Assembly: GCF_001514145.1 (NCBI RefSeq)
Contig: NZ_KQ948682.1
Location: 32,934-96,933 of the forward strand
Reading direction: 5' to 3'
DNA: 64,000 nucleotides
From: Streptomyces canus
Lineage (GTDB): Bacteria > Actinomycetota > Actinomycetes > Streptomycetales > Streptomycetaceae
Below, in pieces: positions 1-9,002 of this stretch. Position 1 is the first letter of the stretch. Each line of letters opens with the position of its first letter. The notes beneath the pieces are model-generated. The model worked only from the letters and a program-made list of their open reading frames with translations, did no database searches and was not told where the DNA came from. The translations under genes were made by a program, and so were the position numbers.

Positions 1-902
1 GTGGCCGTGTGCTTGTCGGCGCCGTGGACATGCAGCACGTGGTGTTCCATCGTCGTGACCGCGCCGGCGGAGGGATCGACGGAGTGCACGACGGGGTCGC
101 TGAGGTAACGCCGCACGAGAAGGTCGACGTTGCGGTCGAGGGTGGCGGAGAACAGCATGCGCTGACCCTCAGGGCGTACCTGGTCGAGCAGGGCGGTGAC
201 CTGGGGCATGAAGCCCATGTCGGCCATCTGGTCGGCCTCGTCGAGGACCGTGATGGAGACCTGGTCCAGCCGGCAGTCGCCGCGGTCGATGAGGTCCTTG
301 AGGCGTCCCGGGGTGGCGACGACGACCTCGGCGCCCCCGCGCAGGGCGCTCGCCTGCCGGCTGATCGACATCCCGCCCACGACCGTGGCGAGCCGCAGCC
401 TCACGGAGCGGGCGTACGGGGTGAGTGCGTCGGTGACCTGCTGGGCCAACTCACGCGTCGGTACGAGGATCAGCCCCAGCGGCTGCCCGGCCTCGGCGCG
501 TCGACCGGCCGTACGGGCCAGCAGCGCCAGTCCGAAGGCGAGGGTCTTGCCGGAGCCGGTGCGGCCGCGGCCGAGGACGTCACGGCCGGCCAGGGAGTTC
601 GGCAGGGTCGCCGCCTGGATCGGGAACGGTACGGTCACGCCCTCCGAGCCGAGCGCGGCCAGCAGTTCCCCGGGCATGTCGAGATCGGCGAAGTTCTCCA
701 CGGCGGGCAGCGCGGGGGTGACGGAGTGGGGAAGGGCGAACTCCCCCTGTACCGCGGCGGGTCGGCGGCCCTGACCACCGGAACGGCTCGGCCCGCCGGA
801 CCGGCGCGGCGCCGGCGAACCGAACCGGCCGCCACTCCTTCCGGAGTCGGCACTGCCGTTACGGGTGCGGGCGAAGCGGTCGTTCGTGCGTGTGCGGTTC
901 AT
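1..902 (-). CDS. DEAD-box ATP-dependent RNA helicase (C-terminus beyond window)
   Basis: RNA-remodelling helicase of superfamily 2. The first 300 codons are visible; the rest lies beyond the left edge. A Gly/Arg/Ser-rich head of about 70 residues precedes the helicase core. The core shows a Q-motif region (FPIQAATLPNS), Walker A GRGRTGSGKT, PTRELA, a TPGR motif, DEAD (VLDEADQM) and SAT (LFSATLD). The ATG at 902 is preceded by GAGGAAGG six bases upstream, which supports this start. A second DEAD-box helicase (9003-11138) with the same motif order lies on the same strand, and a cold-shock gene lies immediately upstream. This suggests RNA unwinding in cold or growth adaptation, but that is inference from context. 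Confidence 0.93.
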   Translation of the reverse strand, partial: MNRTRTNDRFARTRNGSADSGRSGGRFGSPAPRRSGGPSRSGGQGRRPAAVQGEFALPHSVTPALPAVENFADLDMPGELLAALGSEGVTVPFPIQAATLPNSLAGRDVLGRGRTGSGKTLAFGLALLARTAGRRAEAGQPLGLILVPTRELAQQVTDALTPYARSVRLRLATVVGGMSISRQASALRGGAEVVVATPGRLKDLIDRGDCRLDQVSITVLDEADQMADMGFMPQVTALLDQVRPEGQRMLFSATLDRNVDLLVRRYLSDPVVHSVDPSAGAVTTMEHHVLHVHGADKHTA

Positions 903-1062
903 GCGGAACCTTCCTCGATTGCGGCACATATCAAGGAATTCCCGCAGCGATGAGCAGCACGGTGAATTGCAAGAAAAGGCCGGTGGAACGCGACAGCGAA
1001 TCTCGCCGACGGCAAATTCGTACGGGCACGGGAAAACACTGCGGGAAACGCCGGAAATGCGA

Positions 1063-1104
1063 GCAGCTGGGGCCCGCACCCCGAAGGATGCGGGCCCCAG
1101 CTGC
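1063..1104 (-). terminator. Strong hairpin terminator downstream of the cold-shock gene
   Basis: A perfect 16-bp inverted repeat (1063-1078 with 1089-1104) around a 10-nt loop sits just past the stop codon of the cold-shock gene. No U-tract follows, which is common for Streptomyces terminators. It separates that gene from the helicase downstream. Confidence 0.85.
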
Positions 1105-1119
1105 AAGTGCGTGTGCGCG

Positions 1120-1323
1120 TCAGGCGGGAACGATGTTCTCGGCCGTCGGGCCCTTCTGGCCCTGCGCGATGTCGAAGGTCACCTTCTGGCCTTCGAGCAG
1201 CTCCCGGAAGCCTTGGGCGGCGATGTTCGAGTAGTGGGCGAACACGTCAGCGCCGCCACCGTCCTGCTCGATGAAGCCGAAGCCCTTTTCCGCGTTGAAC
1301 CATTTCACGGTACCGGCAGCCAT
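1120..1323 (-). CDS. Cold-shock domain protein (CspA family)
   Basis: A 67-residue single cold-shock domain protein, the normal length for bacterial Csp RNA chaperones that melt mRNA structure. It carries the RNP1-type motif KGFGFIEQDGG and the RNP2-type segment DVFAHYSNI. The start MAAGTVKWF (ATG at 1323) matches the family N-terminus, and GGAGATATGGC lies just upstream. The long untranslated leader and the strong hairpin at 1063-1104 indicate an independently transcribed gene. Streptomyces genomes carry several paralogues, so no specific symbol is assigned. Confidence 0.96.
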   Translation of the reverse strand: MAAGTVKWFNAEKGFGFIEQDGGGADVFAHYSNIAAQGFRELLEGQKVTFDIAQGQKGPTAENIVPA

Positions 1324-1658
1324 GCCATATCTCCTTTGGGGGTGCGTACGGAATCCGCACTGCGCGAATCCCGTGTCGCCGCGATGATCACCCCGCCCGG
1401 AAAAGACCGGACATAAAAAGCGCTCCCAGTGGCTCAGAAGCCGACTGGACGCACTTGAAGTTTCGGGAACCACAACTGCAACTGAGATCGACAGTAGCAC
1501 ACAACAACCGCCCGTCCGCGGTGGAGAGTTCCATTCCAATTATCGCGACAAGGAACCTGTCTGCACGTTCCGTCAAAATCTGACCTCGCGGGCACAGGTA
1601 TTTTTTTTGAAATGAGAATTGGGCGTGCTTCCCGCGCGGCACGTTCATGGCGGCCGCC
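1324..1658 (-). other. Intergenic stretch holding the cold-shock gene leader
   Basis: No gene is supported here. The stretch is less GC-rich than its surroundings, with an A/T run near 1600-1612. It must hold the promoter and 5' leader of the cold-shock gene. Long structured leaders are known for csp genes, but no confident -35/-10 pair was found. Confidence 0.5.
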
Positions 1659-2182
1659 TCACGGACCGACGATCAGGTGGCTGGTCCGACCGGCCCGATC
1701 GGCGCGGTCGGACTGTCGGGGGACGGCTGTGAACACGGCGGGGGCGCCGCCTTCGTATTCCCATGCCTCGTCCGGGTCCAGTGGCTTGTCGGTCGGACGA
1801 CGCCGTGCCGGGCCTCCTCCGCGGCGATGAGCGCGCTCGCGGTCAGAGGCGGGCCGTCGTGCTCGGACGCGGCAGCCATCAGCCGGGCCGCCGACTCCGC
1901 CCCGGTCTCCGGCGGGATGATCAGCAGGTCCCAGCGGCCAATGCCGTAGGAGAGCAGCAGCAGCTTGTGCGGGTCGATTTCCGGGGTGAACGAGCCGACC
2001 TTGACGACGGGTTGACGGCGATGCGCGTGATGCGCCCCCACGAGGGGGCCAACACGTCGGTCAGAGAGGGTAGTTCACTGAGCAGATCCCGGGAGCGGGG
2101 CCACCAGGCACCGTTCAGGAGTCCACGGGATGCGCCGTCGGTCTCGGGGGTGCGGCAGGGTGGGGTACAAGGTCGCCGACAT
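1659..2182 (-). pseudogene. Decayed DUF5994-family gene with several frameshifts
   Basis: Three reading frames together spell one protein. It opens with MSATLYPTLPHPRD from the ATG at 2182. A second frame then gives GLLNGAWWPRSRDLLSELP and WGRITRIAVNP. A third gives VVKVGSFTPEIDPHKLLL, GVGRWDL-like and AARLMAAAS. The tail DPDEAWEYEGGAP returns in another frame and ends at a TGA at 1661-1659. This order matches the small DUF5994 family of Streptomyces as I remember it. About 14 residues between the NP and VVKVG blocks also seem deleted. At least three disruptions in about 520 bp make a functional product unlikely. Sequencing error cannot be excluded, but several errors in one short gene are improbable. 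The function of DUF5994 is unknown. Confidence 0.75.
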
Positions 2183-2723
2183 GATGCGGGCCCGTCTCCG
2201 GGCCGCCTCTGCGGCGACCCGGGTTTCATCTCTCGCCGAGAACGACCCGGCGTGAAAGCCGGTGTGCGGCATGCCCTCGGTATGTTCCACAGTACTCCGC
2301 GCTCCGCCGCGACGCGGAGCAGTGGCTGCCTAGAGGTGGAGCAGTCGCTGGGTGATCTCCCGGTCCGGACCGGTACGAGCCACCCAGCGGGCAGTCGCCG
2401 TCCACTGAGCCCGGTACCCCCCGTTCTTCCAGGTAATCCGGGAATTCCTGCGCCGTGTCGTGTGATTCACGCTGAAAACGGCGCCGGTGCGCCGGTGCCC
2501 CGCCTCCTGGGGAGCGTGTGGGCGTTGCATGCCGCCGTAGGCAGGGACGGCATGGCGCACACCGGCCCTCGCGGCAGCTCCCGACAGGTGTCAGACAGCC
2601 ATCCACGCCGGGGCGAACGCGCCGACCTCGCACGCTATCCGCAGCCTCCGGGCAGGACTACGCTGCGTGATGAGGCCCCAGTCCCCGGTATCGATGCTGT
2701 GTCCCGCTCCCGGGAGGCCCACC
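2183..2723. other. Intergenic stretch without a convincing gene
   Basis: No well-supported gene was found. The best candidate is a minus-strand ORF at 2330-2470 starting at a GTG (VNHTTRRRNSR, then WKNGGYRAQW and a Leu-rich end). It has plausible codon use but no clear ribosome-binding site. It may be a small hypothetical protein or a gene remnant beside the DUF5994 pseudogene. Confidence 0.3.
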
Positions 2724-2999
2724 GTGTTCGTCCCACTCCTCATCCTCATCGCGGTCCTGTTCGGCTTCGGCTTCCTCAATCCTCTCTGGTGGGCCGCCGC
2801 GGTCCTGGTCTACGGCGCCACCCGCCACAACCACGGTCGCGGCGGAGGCCGGGGCCGTGGCGGCGGTTCCGATTTCGGCGACTACCGGAACTACCGGGAG
2901 CTCCGAGATCGTCGGGAACGCTGGGATCGCCGCTACGGCCGTCAGAACCGGGCGCGCTGGCGGCACGAGGACCGCCGAGACCACGAACGCCGCAGGTGA
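2724..2999 (+). CDS. Small membrane protein with Arg/Gly-rich tail
   Basis: The predicted product is 91 residues. An N-terminal hydrophobic stretch (VPLLILIAVLFGFGF, then WWAAAVLVYG) could form one or two membrane spans. A Gly/Arg-rich linker (GRGGGRGRGGG) and a highly charged tail rich in Arg, Asp and Glu with many RR pairs follow. The GTG start at 2724 is chosen because GGGAGG lies seven bases upstream; the longer ATG reading lacks such a site. Function is not recognised. The cytosolic basic tail could contact nucleic acid or membrane lipids, but nothing in the sequence decides this. Confidence 0.55.
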   Translation: MFVPLLILIAVLFGFGFLNPLWWAAAVLVYGATRHNHGRGGGRGRGGGSDFGDYRNYRELRDRRERWDRRYGRQNRARWRHEDRRDHERRR

Positions 3000-3364
3000 C
3001 CCGTTCACCGCCCCAGCGGACACGTGTTCCTGCGACCCCGGTGCGGCCGGAGAACGGCGGTTTGGCCGAGGCCCACGATCGGGCTCCGTGCCCCGTGCCC
3101 GGGCGTGGGTCAGGCTCCTGACTGCTCGCTGACGGCGTCCGTGCTGCACAGCGGATGGCTCGGCGCGGTCCTGGACATCGCCGACACCCCGGCCCCGCCG
3201 ACCGGCAGCGCGGCCACGGCCGCCGTGCACACATCCACTCCACCGATCGTGGCACGGTGCGCGCGCATATCCGACGCGCTGCGCGGTACTCACCGACGTG
3301 AGGCCGGGCGGCTGACGGCCGCCCGAGCCCGGCACTCCGCGCACCGCCCGAGGAGGTGGCTCGC
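3000..3364. other. Intergenic stretch upstream of the Asp23 gene
   Basis: No gene with convincing codon use or ribosome-binding site is seen between the small membrane protein and the Asp23/Gls24 gene. It presumably carries the promoter of the latter. Confidence 0.4.
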
Positions 3365-3838
3365 ATGACGGAGCCGAACGGTTCAACTCTGCACAAGCCC
3401 GGTCCGGACGAACCCCGCGCCCGCCAGGGCACAGCGCTCCCGGTGGCGCCGGAGCCCCGCGGCAAAACGACCATCGCGGACGGGGTGGTGGAGAAGATAA
3501 CCGGGATCGCCGCACGGGAGGTCCCCGGCATCAACACGCTGGGCGGTGGCTTCACCCGCACCATGGGAGCCATGCGCGAGCGGGTTCCAGGGGGACACGC
3601 GAGCGCCGGGCGCGGCGTCGAGGTCGAGGTCGGTGAGAAGCAGACCGCCATCGACCTCCAGGTCGTCGTGGAGTACGGGATGAGCATCATCGACGTCACC
3701 GCGGACGTCCGGGAGAACGTGATCGCGGCGGTGGAACGGATGACGGGCCTGGAAGTCGTCGAGCTGAACATCGCGGTCAACGACGTCCACCTGCCGGACG
3801 AGGACACACCGGACACCAGCGAGGGGCGCGTGCAGTAG
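3365..3838 (+). CDS. Asp23/Gls24 family envelope stress protein
   Basis: A 157-residue protein. After about 40 polar residues it shows the Asp23/Gls24 fold: TTIADGVVEKITGIAAREV (about 39-57), a central variable loop, EVGEKQTAIDLQVVVEYG, and the C-terminal VRENVIAAVERMTGLEVVE followed by LNIAVNDVHLP. In Gram-positive bacteria such proteins associate with the membrane and respond to alkaline or envelope stress. The ATG at 3365 is preferred over the GTG at 3356 because AGGAGG sits eight bases upstream of it. The gene stands alone here, without the DUF2273-type partners often found nearby. Confidence 0.9.
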   Translation: MTEPNGSTLHKPGPDEPRARQGTALPVAPEPRGKTTIADGVVEKITGIAAREVPGINTLGGGFTRTMGAMRERVPGGHASAGRGVEVEVGEKQTAIDLQVVVEYGMSIIDVTADVRENVIAAVERMTGLEVVELNIAVNDVHLPDEDTPDTSEGRVQ

Positions 3839-3946
3839 GACGATGTCCGCCCGCCTGTACCCGAAAACGAAGCAGCACCCGACCCGACCGAAGCCGACTC
3901 AGGCGCTGCGTAGCAGGTCAGAGGGGTACCCCCGTCACCCGCACCG

Positions 3947-4019
3947 TAGGCCCTGTGGGACTCGAACCCACAACCAATGGATTAAAAGTCCACTGCTCTG
4001 CCAATTGAGCTAAGGGCCC
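3947..4019 (-). tRNA. tRNA-Lys(UUU)
   Basis: A 73-nt cloverleaf on the minus strand. The acceptor stem is GGGCCCT with AGGGCCT (G1-U72 wobble), the anticodon loop is CTTTTAA and the T-loop is canonical. The anticodon is TTT. CCA is not encoded. Confidence 0.95.
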
Positions 4020-4117
4020 AGGCGATGTTGCCTCCCCGAGCATAGCGGGACGTGGCCGTGTCTCCGATCGGGTATCGGGGACACGGCCGCGTCGAGGCGG
4101 CGGAACGGGGTGGAAGG

Positions 4118-5653
4118 TCAGGGATCGACCGGTTCGGGAGCGTTCACGCGGGCCGCCTCGCGGGCCCTGGTGCGTTCGTGATCAGGGTTCAGGAACCAGT
4201 GGCGGGCCGAGGCCACCCACCAGGTCCAGGCGAAGCCGAGGACGACCAGGACGGCGATGGGGGCGTAGTTGAAGGTCTCCCAGGTGACCGGGGAGACCTG
4301 CGGAAGCATGAACAGCACCGTGATGACGGCGACCCACGCCACCGAGACCACGCCGATCGCACGCGACCAGCCGCCCAGGTGCCACGGTCCGCGGTCGAAG
4401 GCGTCACCCTTGCGCAGCCGCAGCAACGTCGGGATGACGTAGGCGATGTAGAGGCCGATGACGGCGATGGACGTCACCGCCGCGTACGCGGTCACATTGA
4501 TCAGGTACGGCAGACCAAGCACCAGCGCTCCGCCCGCCGCCAGCCACACCGCCGCCACCGGGGTCCGGGTGCGGGGGCTCACCGTGTGCCACAGGTGCGA
4601 GAACGGCAGCGCGCCGTCGCGTGAGAAGGCGTAGATCATGCGGCTGTTGGCGGTCACCGAGGCCATCCCGCAGAACAACTGGGCACCGATGACGACCAGC
4701 AGCAGGAGTTTGCCGGCCGTGGCGCCGAGGGCGTCGAGGAGGATCTGGGCCGGCGGCGCGCCCGTCGGGGAGTTCAGCGCCCCGTCGTAGGACTGGATCG
4801 CGAAGGTGAAGCCCAGCAGCAGGACGAAGCCCGCTATCCACGACGTCCAGATCGACTGGACGATGCCCTTCGGGCCGGCCGTCGACGCGTCGTGGGTCTC
4901 CTCGGTCATGTGGGCCGAGGCGTCGTAGCCGGTGAAGGTGTACTGGGCCATCAGGAGACCGAGCAGGACCACGTAGAAGCTGCTGCCCCAGCCCGTGTTG
5001 TTCACGAACTCGCCGAAGACGAAGGACGCCGACTGGTGGTGGTCCGGGGCGAAGGTGAGGGCTCCGACGATCACCGCCACGCCGACCACGTGCCACCACA
5101 CGCTCACGCTGTTCAGCAGGGCCACGATCCGTACGCCGAAGGTGTTCAGCAGGCCGTGCAGGATCAGGATCGCGGCGAACAGCAGCACGGTCCGGCCGGG
5201 CGTCACCTCGAAGTCGAACTGCAGGTTCAGATAGGCCCCGAGGAAGGAAGCGGCGCCGAAGTCGATGCCCGCCGTCACCGCCACCTGGCCGAGCACGTTG
5301 AACCAGCCCGTGAACCACGCCCAGGCGGCCGCGGACCGGGGCGGCGCCAGGCGGTGGGCCCAGAAGTACAGGCCCGCGGACGTCGGGTACGCCGAACAGA
5401 TCTCGGCCATCGACAGGCCGACGAACAGGGTCATCAGGCCTACGGCGACCCAGCCCCAGGTGATCACGGCCGGACCGCCCGTGTTCATCCCGAAGAGATA
5501 GAGCGTCAGGCAGCCCGACAGGACCGAGATGATCGTGAAGGAGACCGCGTAGTTGGAGAACGCCGACATGCGGCGGGCCAGGACCTGCGTGTAGCCGAGC
5601 TGGGCAAGCCGTTCTTCGTCAGAGAGCCCACTCGCTATGCCGTCATCTGTCAT
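4118..5653 (-). CDS. APC-family amino acid permease
   Basis: A polytopic membrane transporter of about 511 residues with roughly twelve hydrophobic segments, the standard size for amino acid-polyamine-organocation permeases. The N-terminal region has the family signature around SFTIISVLSG (helix 1) and GLSMAEICSAYPTSAGLYFW (helix 3). MTEETHDAS (near residue 265) is the conserved loop seen in GABA/amino acid permeases. The start at the ATG at 5653 (MTDDGIASGL) is preferred because the 12 residues upstream look non-coding, though the ribosome-binding site is weak. The substrate cannot be read from sequence; GABA or choline-like amines are typical of close relatives. It is a single-gene unit between tRNA-Lys and the FG-GAP gene. 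Confidence 0.92.
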   Translation of the reverse strand: MTDDGIASGLSDEERLAQLGYTQVLARRMSAFSNYAVSFTIISVLSGCLTLYLFGMNTGGPAVITWGWVAVGLMTLFVGLSMAEICSAYPTSAGLYFWAHRLAPPRSAAAWAWFTGWFNVLGQVAVTAGIDFGAASFLGAYLNLQFDFEVTPGRTVLLFAAILILHGLLNTFGVRIVALLNSVSVWWHVVGVAVIVGALTFAPDHHQSASFVFGEFVNNTGWGSSFYVVLLGLLMAQYTFTGYDASAHMTEETHDASTAGPKGIVQSIWTSWIAGFVLLLGFTFAIQSYDGALNSPTGAPPAQILLDALGATAGKLLLLVVIGAQLFCGMASVTANSRMIYAFSRDGALPFSHLWHTVSPRTRTPVAAVWLAAGGALVLGLPYLINVTAYAAVTSIAVIGLYIAYVIPTLLRLRKGDAFDRGPWHLGGWSRAIGVVSVAWVAVITVLFMLPQVSPVTWETFNYAPIAVLVVLGFAWTWWVASARHWFLNPDHERTRAREAARVNAPEPVDP

Positions 5654-5716
5654 GCCCCCAGCGATTCCCATCCCGGGGGCGTGACACACGTCACAACTTG
5701 GCTGAGAAGAGCCCTT

Positions 5717-8700
5717 CTAGAAAAGGCCCTTGTAGCCCTGCCAACCGCTCGCGATCTTCACCCGCGCCCCGAACGACCCCTTGCCGTTGCCGTTGTTGCG
5801 CCAGACGTTCCCGCCGCTGTCCCGGGAGACCAGGTCGGCCTTGCCGTCCCCGGTGATGTCACCGACGCCGACGATCACGTTGTAGGAGCCGCCCCAGTTG
5901 GTGAACACCTTCACCCGCGCCGCGAACGTGCCGTTGCCCTTGCCGTAGTACCGATACACGTTGTTCGACTTGTCCTGGGCGAGCAGATCGCCGATGCCGT
6001 CGCCGTTCAGGTCCCCGGCGCCCACGACCTTCTTGTACGTCTTCCAGTTGTCGTACAGCTTCACACGGGCGGAGAGCTTCCCCGAGCTGGTGCCCTTGTA
6101 CAGGTACACCGCCCCGGTGGAGGTGTTCCGCGCGATCAGGTCCGGACGGCCGTCCTTGGTGACGTCACCGGGCGCGGTCAGCACGTCGTACTGGTTCCAG
6201 CCGGACGTGCCCAGCGAGGTGTACGGCGTCGACGGCTTCAGCGCGGCACCGCAGCCGGGCTTGTACAGGCGCAGGGCGCCACTGCTCGGCCGCACCAGAA
6301 CGTCGTTGCAGCGGTCACCGCTCAGGTCACCGAAGGGCACCGCCTTGACCGACGTGGGCCAGCCGCTCGCGCTCACCTTCCCGGAGAACGTGCCCTTGCC
6401 GTTGCTCTGCTGGAAGGTCAGCGCGCCGGAGGAGTTGAGGGTGAGGAGCTCACCGAAGCCGTCGTCGCCCACGTGGTCGCGACGGACCGCCGTGCCCTTC
6501 ACCAGCTTGACCGTGCCGGTCACCGTCAGCGGGGCGCCGACGCCGTCCGCCGGGGTGACGGTGACGGTCCAGTCGTAGGAACCGTTCGGCAGGTACGCGT
6601 CCCCGGTCCCCTTGGGGTCGAGACCGCTCCAGCCGACGTTCAGCTCACCCCTCGCGGCCGTGCCGTCCACTCGGTCGCCGTAGACCTTGCCGGTCGCACG
6701 GTTGCGCACCGTGACGTCCCAGCCGGAGGTCGGCTTCGACAGCAGCAGGGTGGTCAGGGTGTCGGGGATCGTGTCGAACGTGTGCGCCTTGACGGACGAC
6801 GCCTTGGCGGCCGGGGCGAGCAGCCGCAGCGGCTGCTGCGGCACCCCGGACGGCACCAGGTGCACCTGCTCCTTCCCGTCGACGTAGGCCGCGTTGGCGC
6901 CCGACTCGTCGACCGTCCAGCGCACGTCACGCTGCGAGACCCCGGTGTCCGGCAGATCGCCGATCACCCGGCTCGCGGGCGTCCCACCGGCGACCGTGGT
7001 GAGTGTCAGCTTGCCGGCCTGCTTGTCGTGCGTGACGACGTACCCGTCACCGAGCTTGGCCTCGCCCGTCGGCACGGACACGGACTGCTTCGCCGTACGG
7101 TCGTAGACGCCGGCCTTCCCGTCACACGTCCAGTACAGATAGCGGCCCAGCGCCTGGAGTTCGGTGGGCGTGCATCCCGCGTCGGTCGTCAGGGTCTCGG
7201 TCGTCTTCTTCGCCGTCAGGTCGTACGCGGTGACGGCGCCCGGGGTGGTACCCGCGGTCCACAGCACGTCGCCGGACAGGGCCGCTGCGCCGGGGCTGCG
7301 GGTGACGACCGGAGCGCCGTCGTCGTCGAGCCGGAGGGCGTACTGCGTGGTGGGCGCCGTGAAGAGGAGGTAACGGCCCGAGACGTCGGTGACCCGCCCG
7401 CCCGTAGGAAGGCCGGTGCGCTCCCAGACGCCGTCGTCGCCCGGGCCGTGGACGCTGATCCGGTCGGAGGTCTCGTCGTGCGAGAGCCAGACGATACGGC
7501 CGTCCGCGGTGCCGTTGACCTGGCCGCAGGCCACGTCCGTGTCGGTGCAGACGGGGTGGACCACGTCGGTGGTGAAGTTGCTGCGCTCACCGAAGGCGGG
7601 GGTGCCGGACGCGGCTACGGTCCGCGACCAGTCGGCACGCGTCCACTCCCGGTAGTAGTCCATACCGACGAGCCGCCCCTGCTCCAGGGACAGCCCCTGG
7701 ATCGGCAGCGCCGGCTTGGGCAGGGGCTTGACCAGGGTGACGACAGGCGGACCGCCGTCCGCGCCCGGGGTGAGGCGCTGGATGCCCTGCTCCCCGGTGC
7801 CGTTGCCGATCTTCACGGCGGTGCCGTCGTGGCCGGCCGCGATCCCGTTCTGCGAGGTCCGCAGCAGGGTCACCGGCGCACCGCCGGCCAGGGGCTGCGC
7901 GGTCGTCGAATTGACCCCGTTGACCAGCCAGTCACCGACCACGGCGAGGTTGTAGGTGGCGTTCGCCCCGTCGCTGACGCCCGCGAGCCTGAGCTCCACG
8001 GGGGCAACCGACAGGTCCCGCGGCAGCACCAGAACCGTGGCCTTGTCGAGGGCGTGGACGACGACGTGGCCGCCGCCCAGGCTCACCCTGGAGTACGAAA
8101 CGGGGAGCGGGCCGCTCCAGCCCCGCACCTCACCGGTCGCGCGGTCCACCGCGGCCAGCCCCGGCTCCCCGGCCACCGAGGCACGGAAGTACAGCATCCC
8201 GGAATCCGCACCGGCGGCCGGCCCGAGCACGAGACCGGCCGGTCCGCCCGTGACGGCCAGATCGGCGGTGGTCCCGTCCGGTCCCGGCGTCAGGAGGTGC
8301 ATCTGCCGGCTGGACGTGCCGTCCTCGGCCGTCACATTCCGGTAGCCGATCGTGAGGTTGTCGTACGACGTGACGTAGGCGAGTCCGTCCGGGATCCGCA
8401 GGCTGCGGCTGGTGCCGTCCGTCGCGTCCCAGAAGTCGACACGGTCCGCGGACTTGTACGCCAGGACGTCGGTGCCGGTCGTCCCTAGGGCCGTGCCCGC
8501 GGGCGCCGCCGGAACGCTCACCGACTCGCCGTCCGCGTAACGCGTCCACAGCAGTCCGCCGCGGCCCTCCAACGTGTGGAAGACACCCTGCGCACCGGCG
8601 GCGTCATGACCAGTGCCGGTCGACGGCGACCGGAACGCCGCCGAGAGTCCGTAGTCCCGGAGCGCCGCCGGCACCACTGTCTCCTGCGGCCCGTCCGCGA

Positions 8701-8791
8701 CGGCCGTCGACGGCAGCAGCGGGCTCAGACCGGCCGCCAGTACGGCGGAAGCGGCGACGAGACGCAGACGTACGGTGGCATGACGAGCCAA
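5717..8791 (-). CDS. Secreted FG-GAP/VCBS repeat protein
   Basis: A large exported protein (about 1024 residues). The signal peptide has a basic start, hydrophobic core LVAASAVLAAGLSPLL and likely cleavage after TAVA (about residue 32). The middle resembles a beta-propeller of poorly conserved blades. A FlgD-Ig-like region (NGSYDWTVTVTPADG) lies near 730-770. The last 200 residues hold four Asp-rich FG-GAP calcium-binding blades, for example GDLSGDRCNDVLVR, GDVTKDGRPDLIAR, GDLNGDGIGDLLAQ and GDITGDGKADLVSR. Proteins of this kind act extracellularly in adhesion or carbohydrate binding; the ligand is unknown. The predicted start is a TTG at 8791 with GGGGGT upstream. It ends only 64 bp before the permease start. 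Confidence 0.88.
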   Translation of the reverse strand: MARHATVRLRLVAASAVLAAGLSPLLPSTAVADGPQETVVPAALRDYGLSAAFRSPSTGTGHDAAGAQGVFHTLEGRGGLLWTRYADGESVSVPAAPAGTALGTTGTDVLAYKSADRVDFWDATDGTSRSLRIPDGLAYVTSYDNLTIGYRNVTAEDGTSSRQMHLLTPGPDGTTADLAVTGGPAGLVLGPAAGADSGMLYFRASVAGEPGLAAVDRATGEVRGWSGPLPVSYSRVSLGGGHVVVHALDKATVLVLPRDLSVAPVELRLAGVSDGANATYNLAVVGDWLVNGVNSTTAQPLAGGAPVTLLRTSQNGIAAGHDGTAVKIGNGTGEQGIQRLTPGADGGPPVVTLVKPLPKPALPIQGLSLEQGRLVGMDYYREWTRADWSRTVAASGTPAFGERSNFTTDVVHPVCTDTDVACGQVNGTADGRIVWLSHDETSDRISVHGPGDDGVWERTGLPTGGRVTDVSGRYLLFTAPTTQYALRLDDDGAPVVTRSPGAAALSGDVLWTAGTTPGAVTAYDLTAKKTTETLTTDAGCTPTELQALGRYLYWTCDGKAGVYDRTAKQSVSVPTGEAKLGDGYVVTHDKQAGKLTLTTVAGGTPASRVIGDLPDTGVSQRDVRWTVDESGANAAYVDGKEQVHLVPSGVPQQPLRLLAPAAKASSVKAHTFDTIPDTLTTLLLSKPTSGWDVTVRNRATGKVYGDRVDGTAARGELNVGWSGLDPKGTGDAYLPNGSYDWTVTVTPADGVGAPLTVTGTVKLVKGTAVRRDHVGDDGFGELLTLNSSGALTFQQSNGKGTFSGKVSASGWPTSVKAVPFGDLSGDRCNDVLVRPSSGALRLYKPGCGAALKPSTPYTSLGTSGWNQYDVLTAPGDVTKDGRPDLIARNTSTGAVYLYKGTSSGKLSARVKLYDNWKTYKKVVGAGDLNGDGIGDLLAQDKSNNVYRYYGKGNGTFAARVKVFTNWGGSYNVIVGVGDITGDGKADLVSRDSGGNVWRNNGNGKGSFGARVKIASGWQGYKGLF

Positions 8792-8943
8792 GGAAGACCC
8801 CCTAAGAAGGAGACGGACGGCCCACCGGCGTGCGGTGTCCCTGGCCCCCCGGCCATCACGCCCGTCTCATAAGTGGGCTGATCTTACCTTCTCTTCACCT
8901 TGACGGAGAGCCCTTTCTGTCGGGGCACACACGTGACACGACA

Positions 8944-8987
8944 AACGCCGTGGCCCCCCGTCAGATACGACGGGGGGCCACGGCGTT
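8944..8987 (-). terminator. Perfect 19-bp hairpin terminator after the DEAD-box gene
   Basis: 8944-8962 pairs perfectly with 8969-8987 around the loop agatac, 15 bp after the stop of the DEAD-box helicase. It lies between that gene and the FG-GAP gene on the same strand. Confidence 0.9.
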
Positions 8988-9002
8988 CACTTCTCAGAGG
9001 CG

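Noticed and set aside
4892..8488. A 1198-codon plus-strand open frame across the permease and FG-GAP genes
   Set aside because: It is antisense to two well-supported genes. Its composition (very many Arg, Gly, Asp, His) is typical of the mirror frame of high-GC genes, and no domain or ribosome-binding site is seen.
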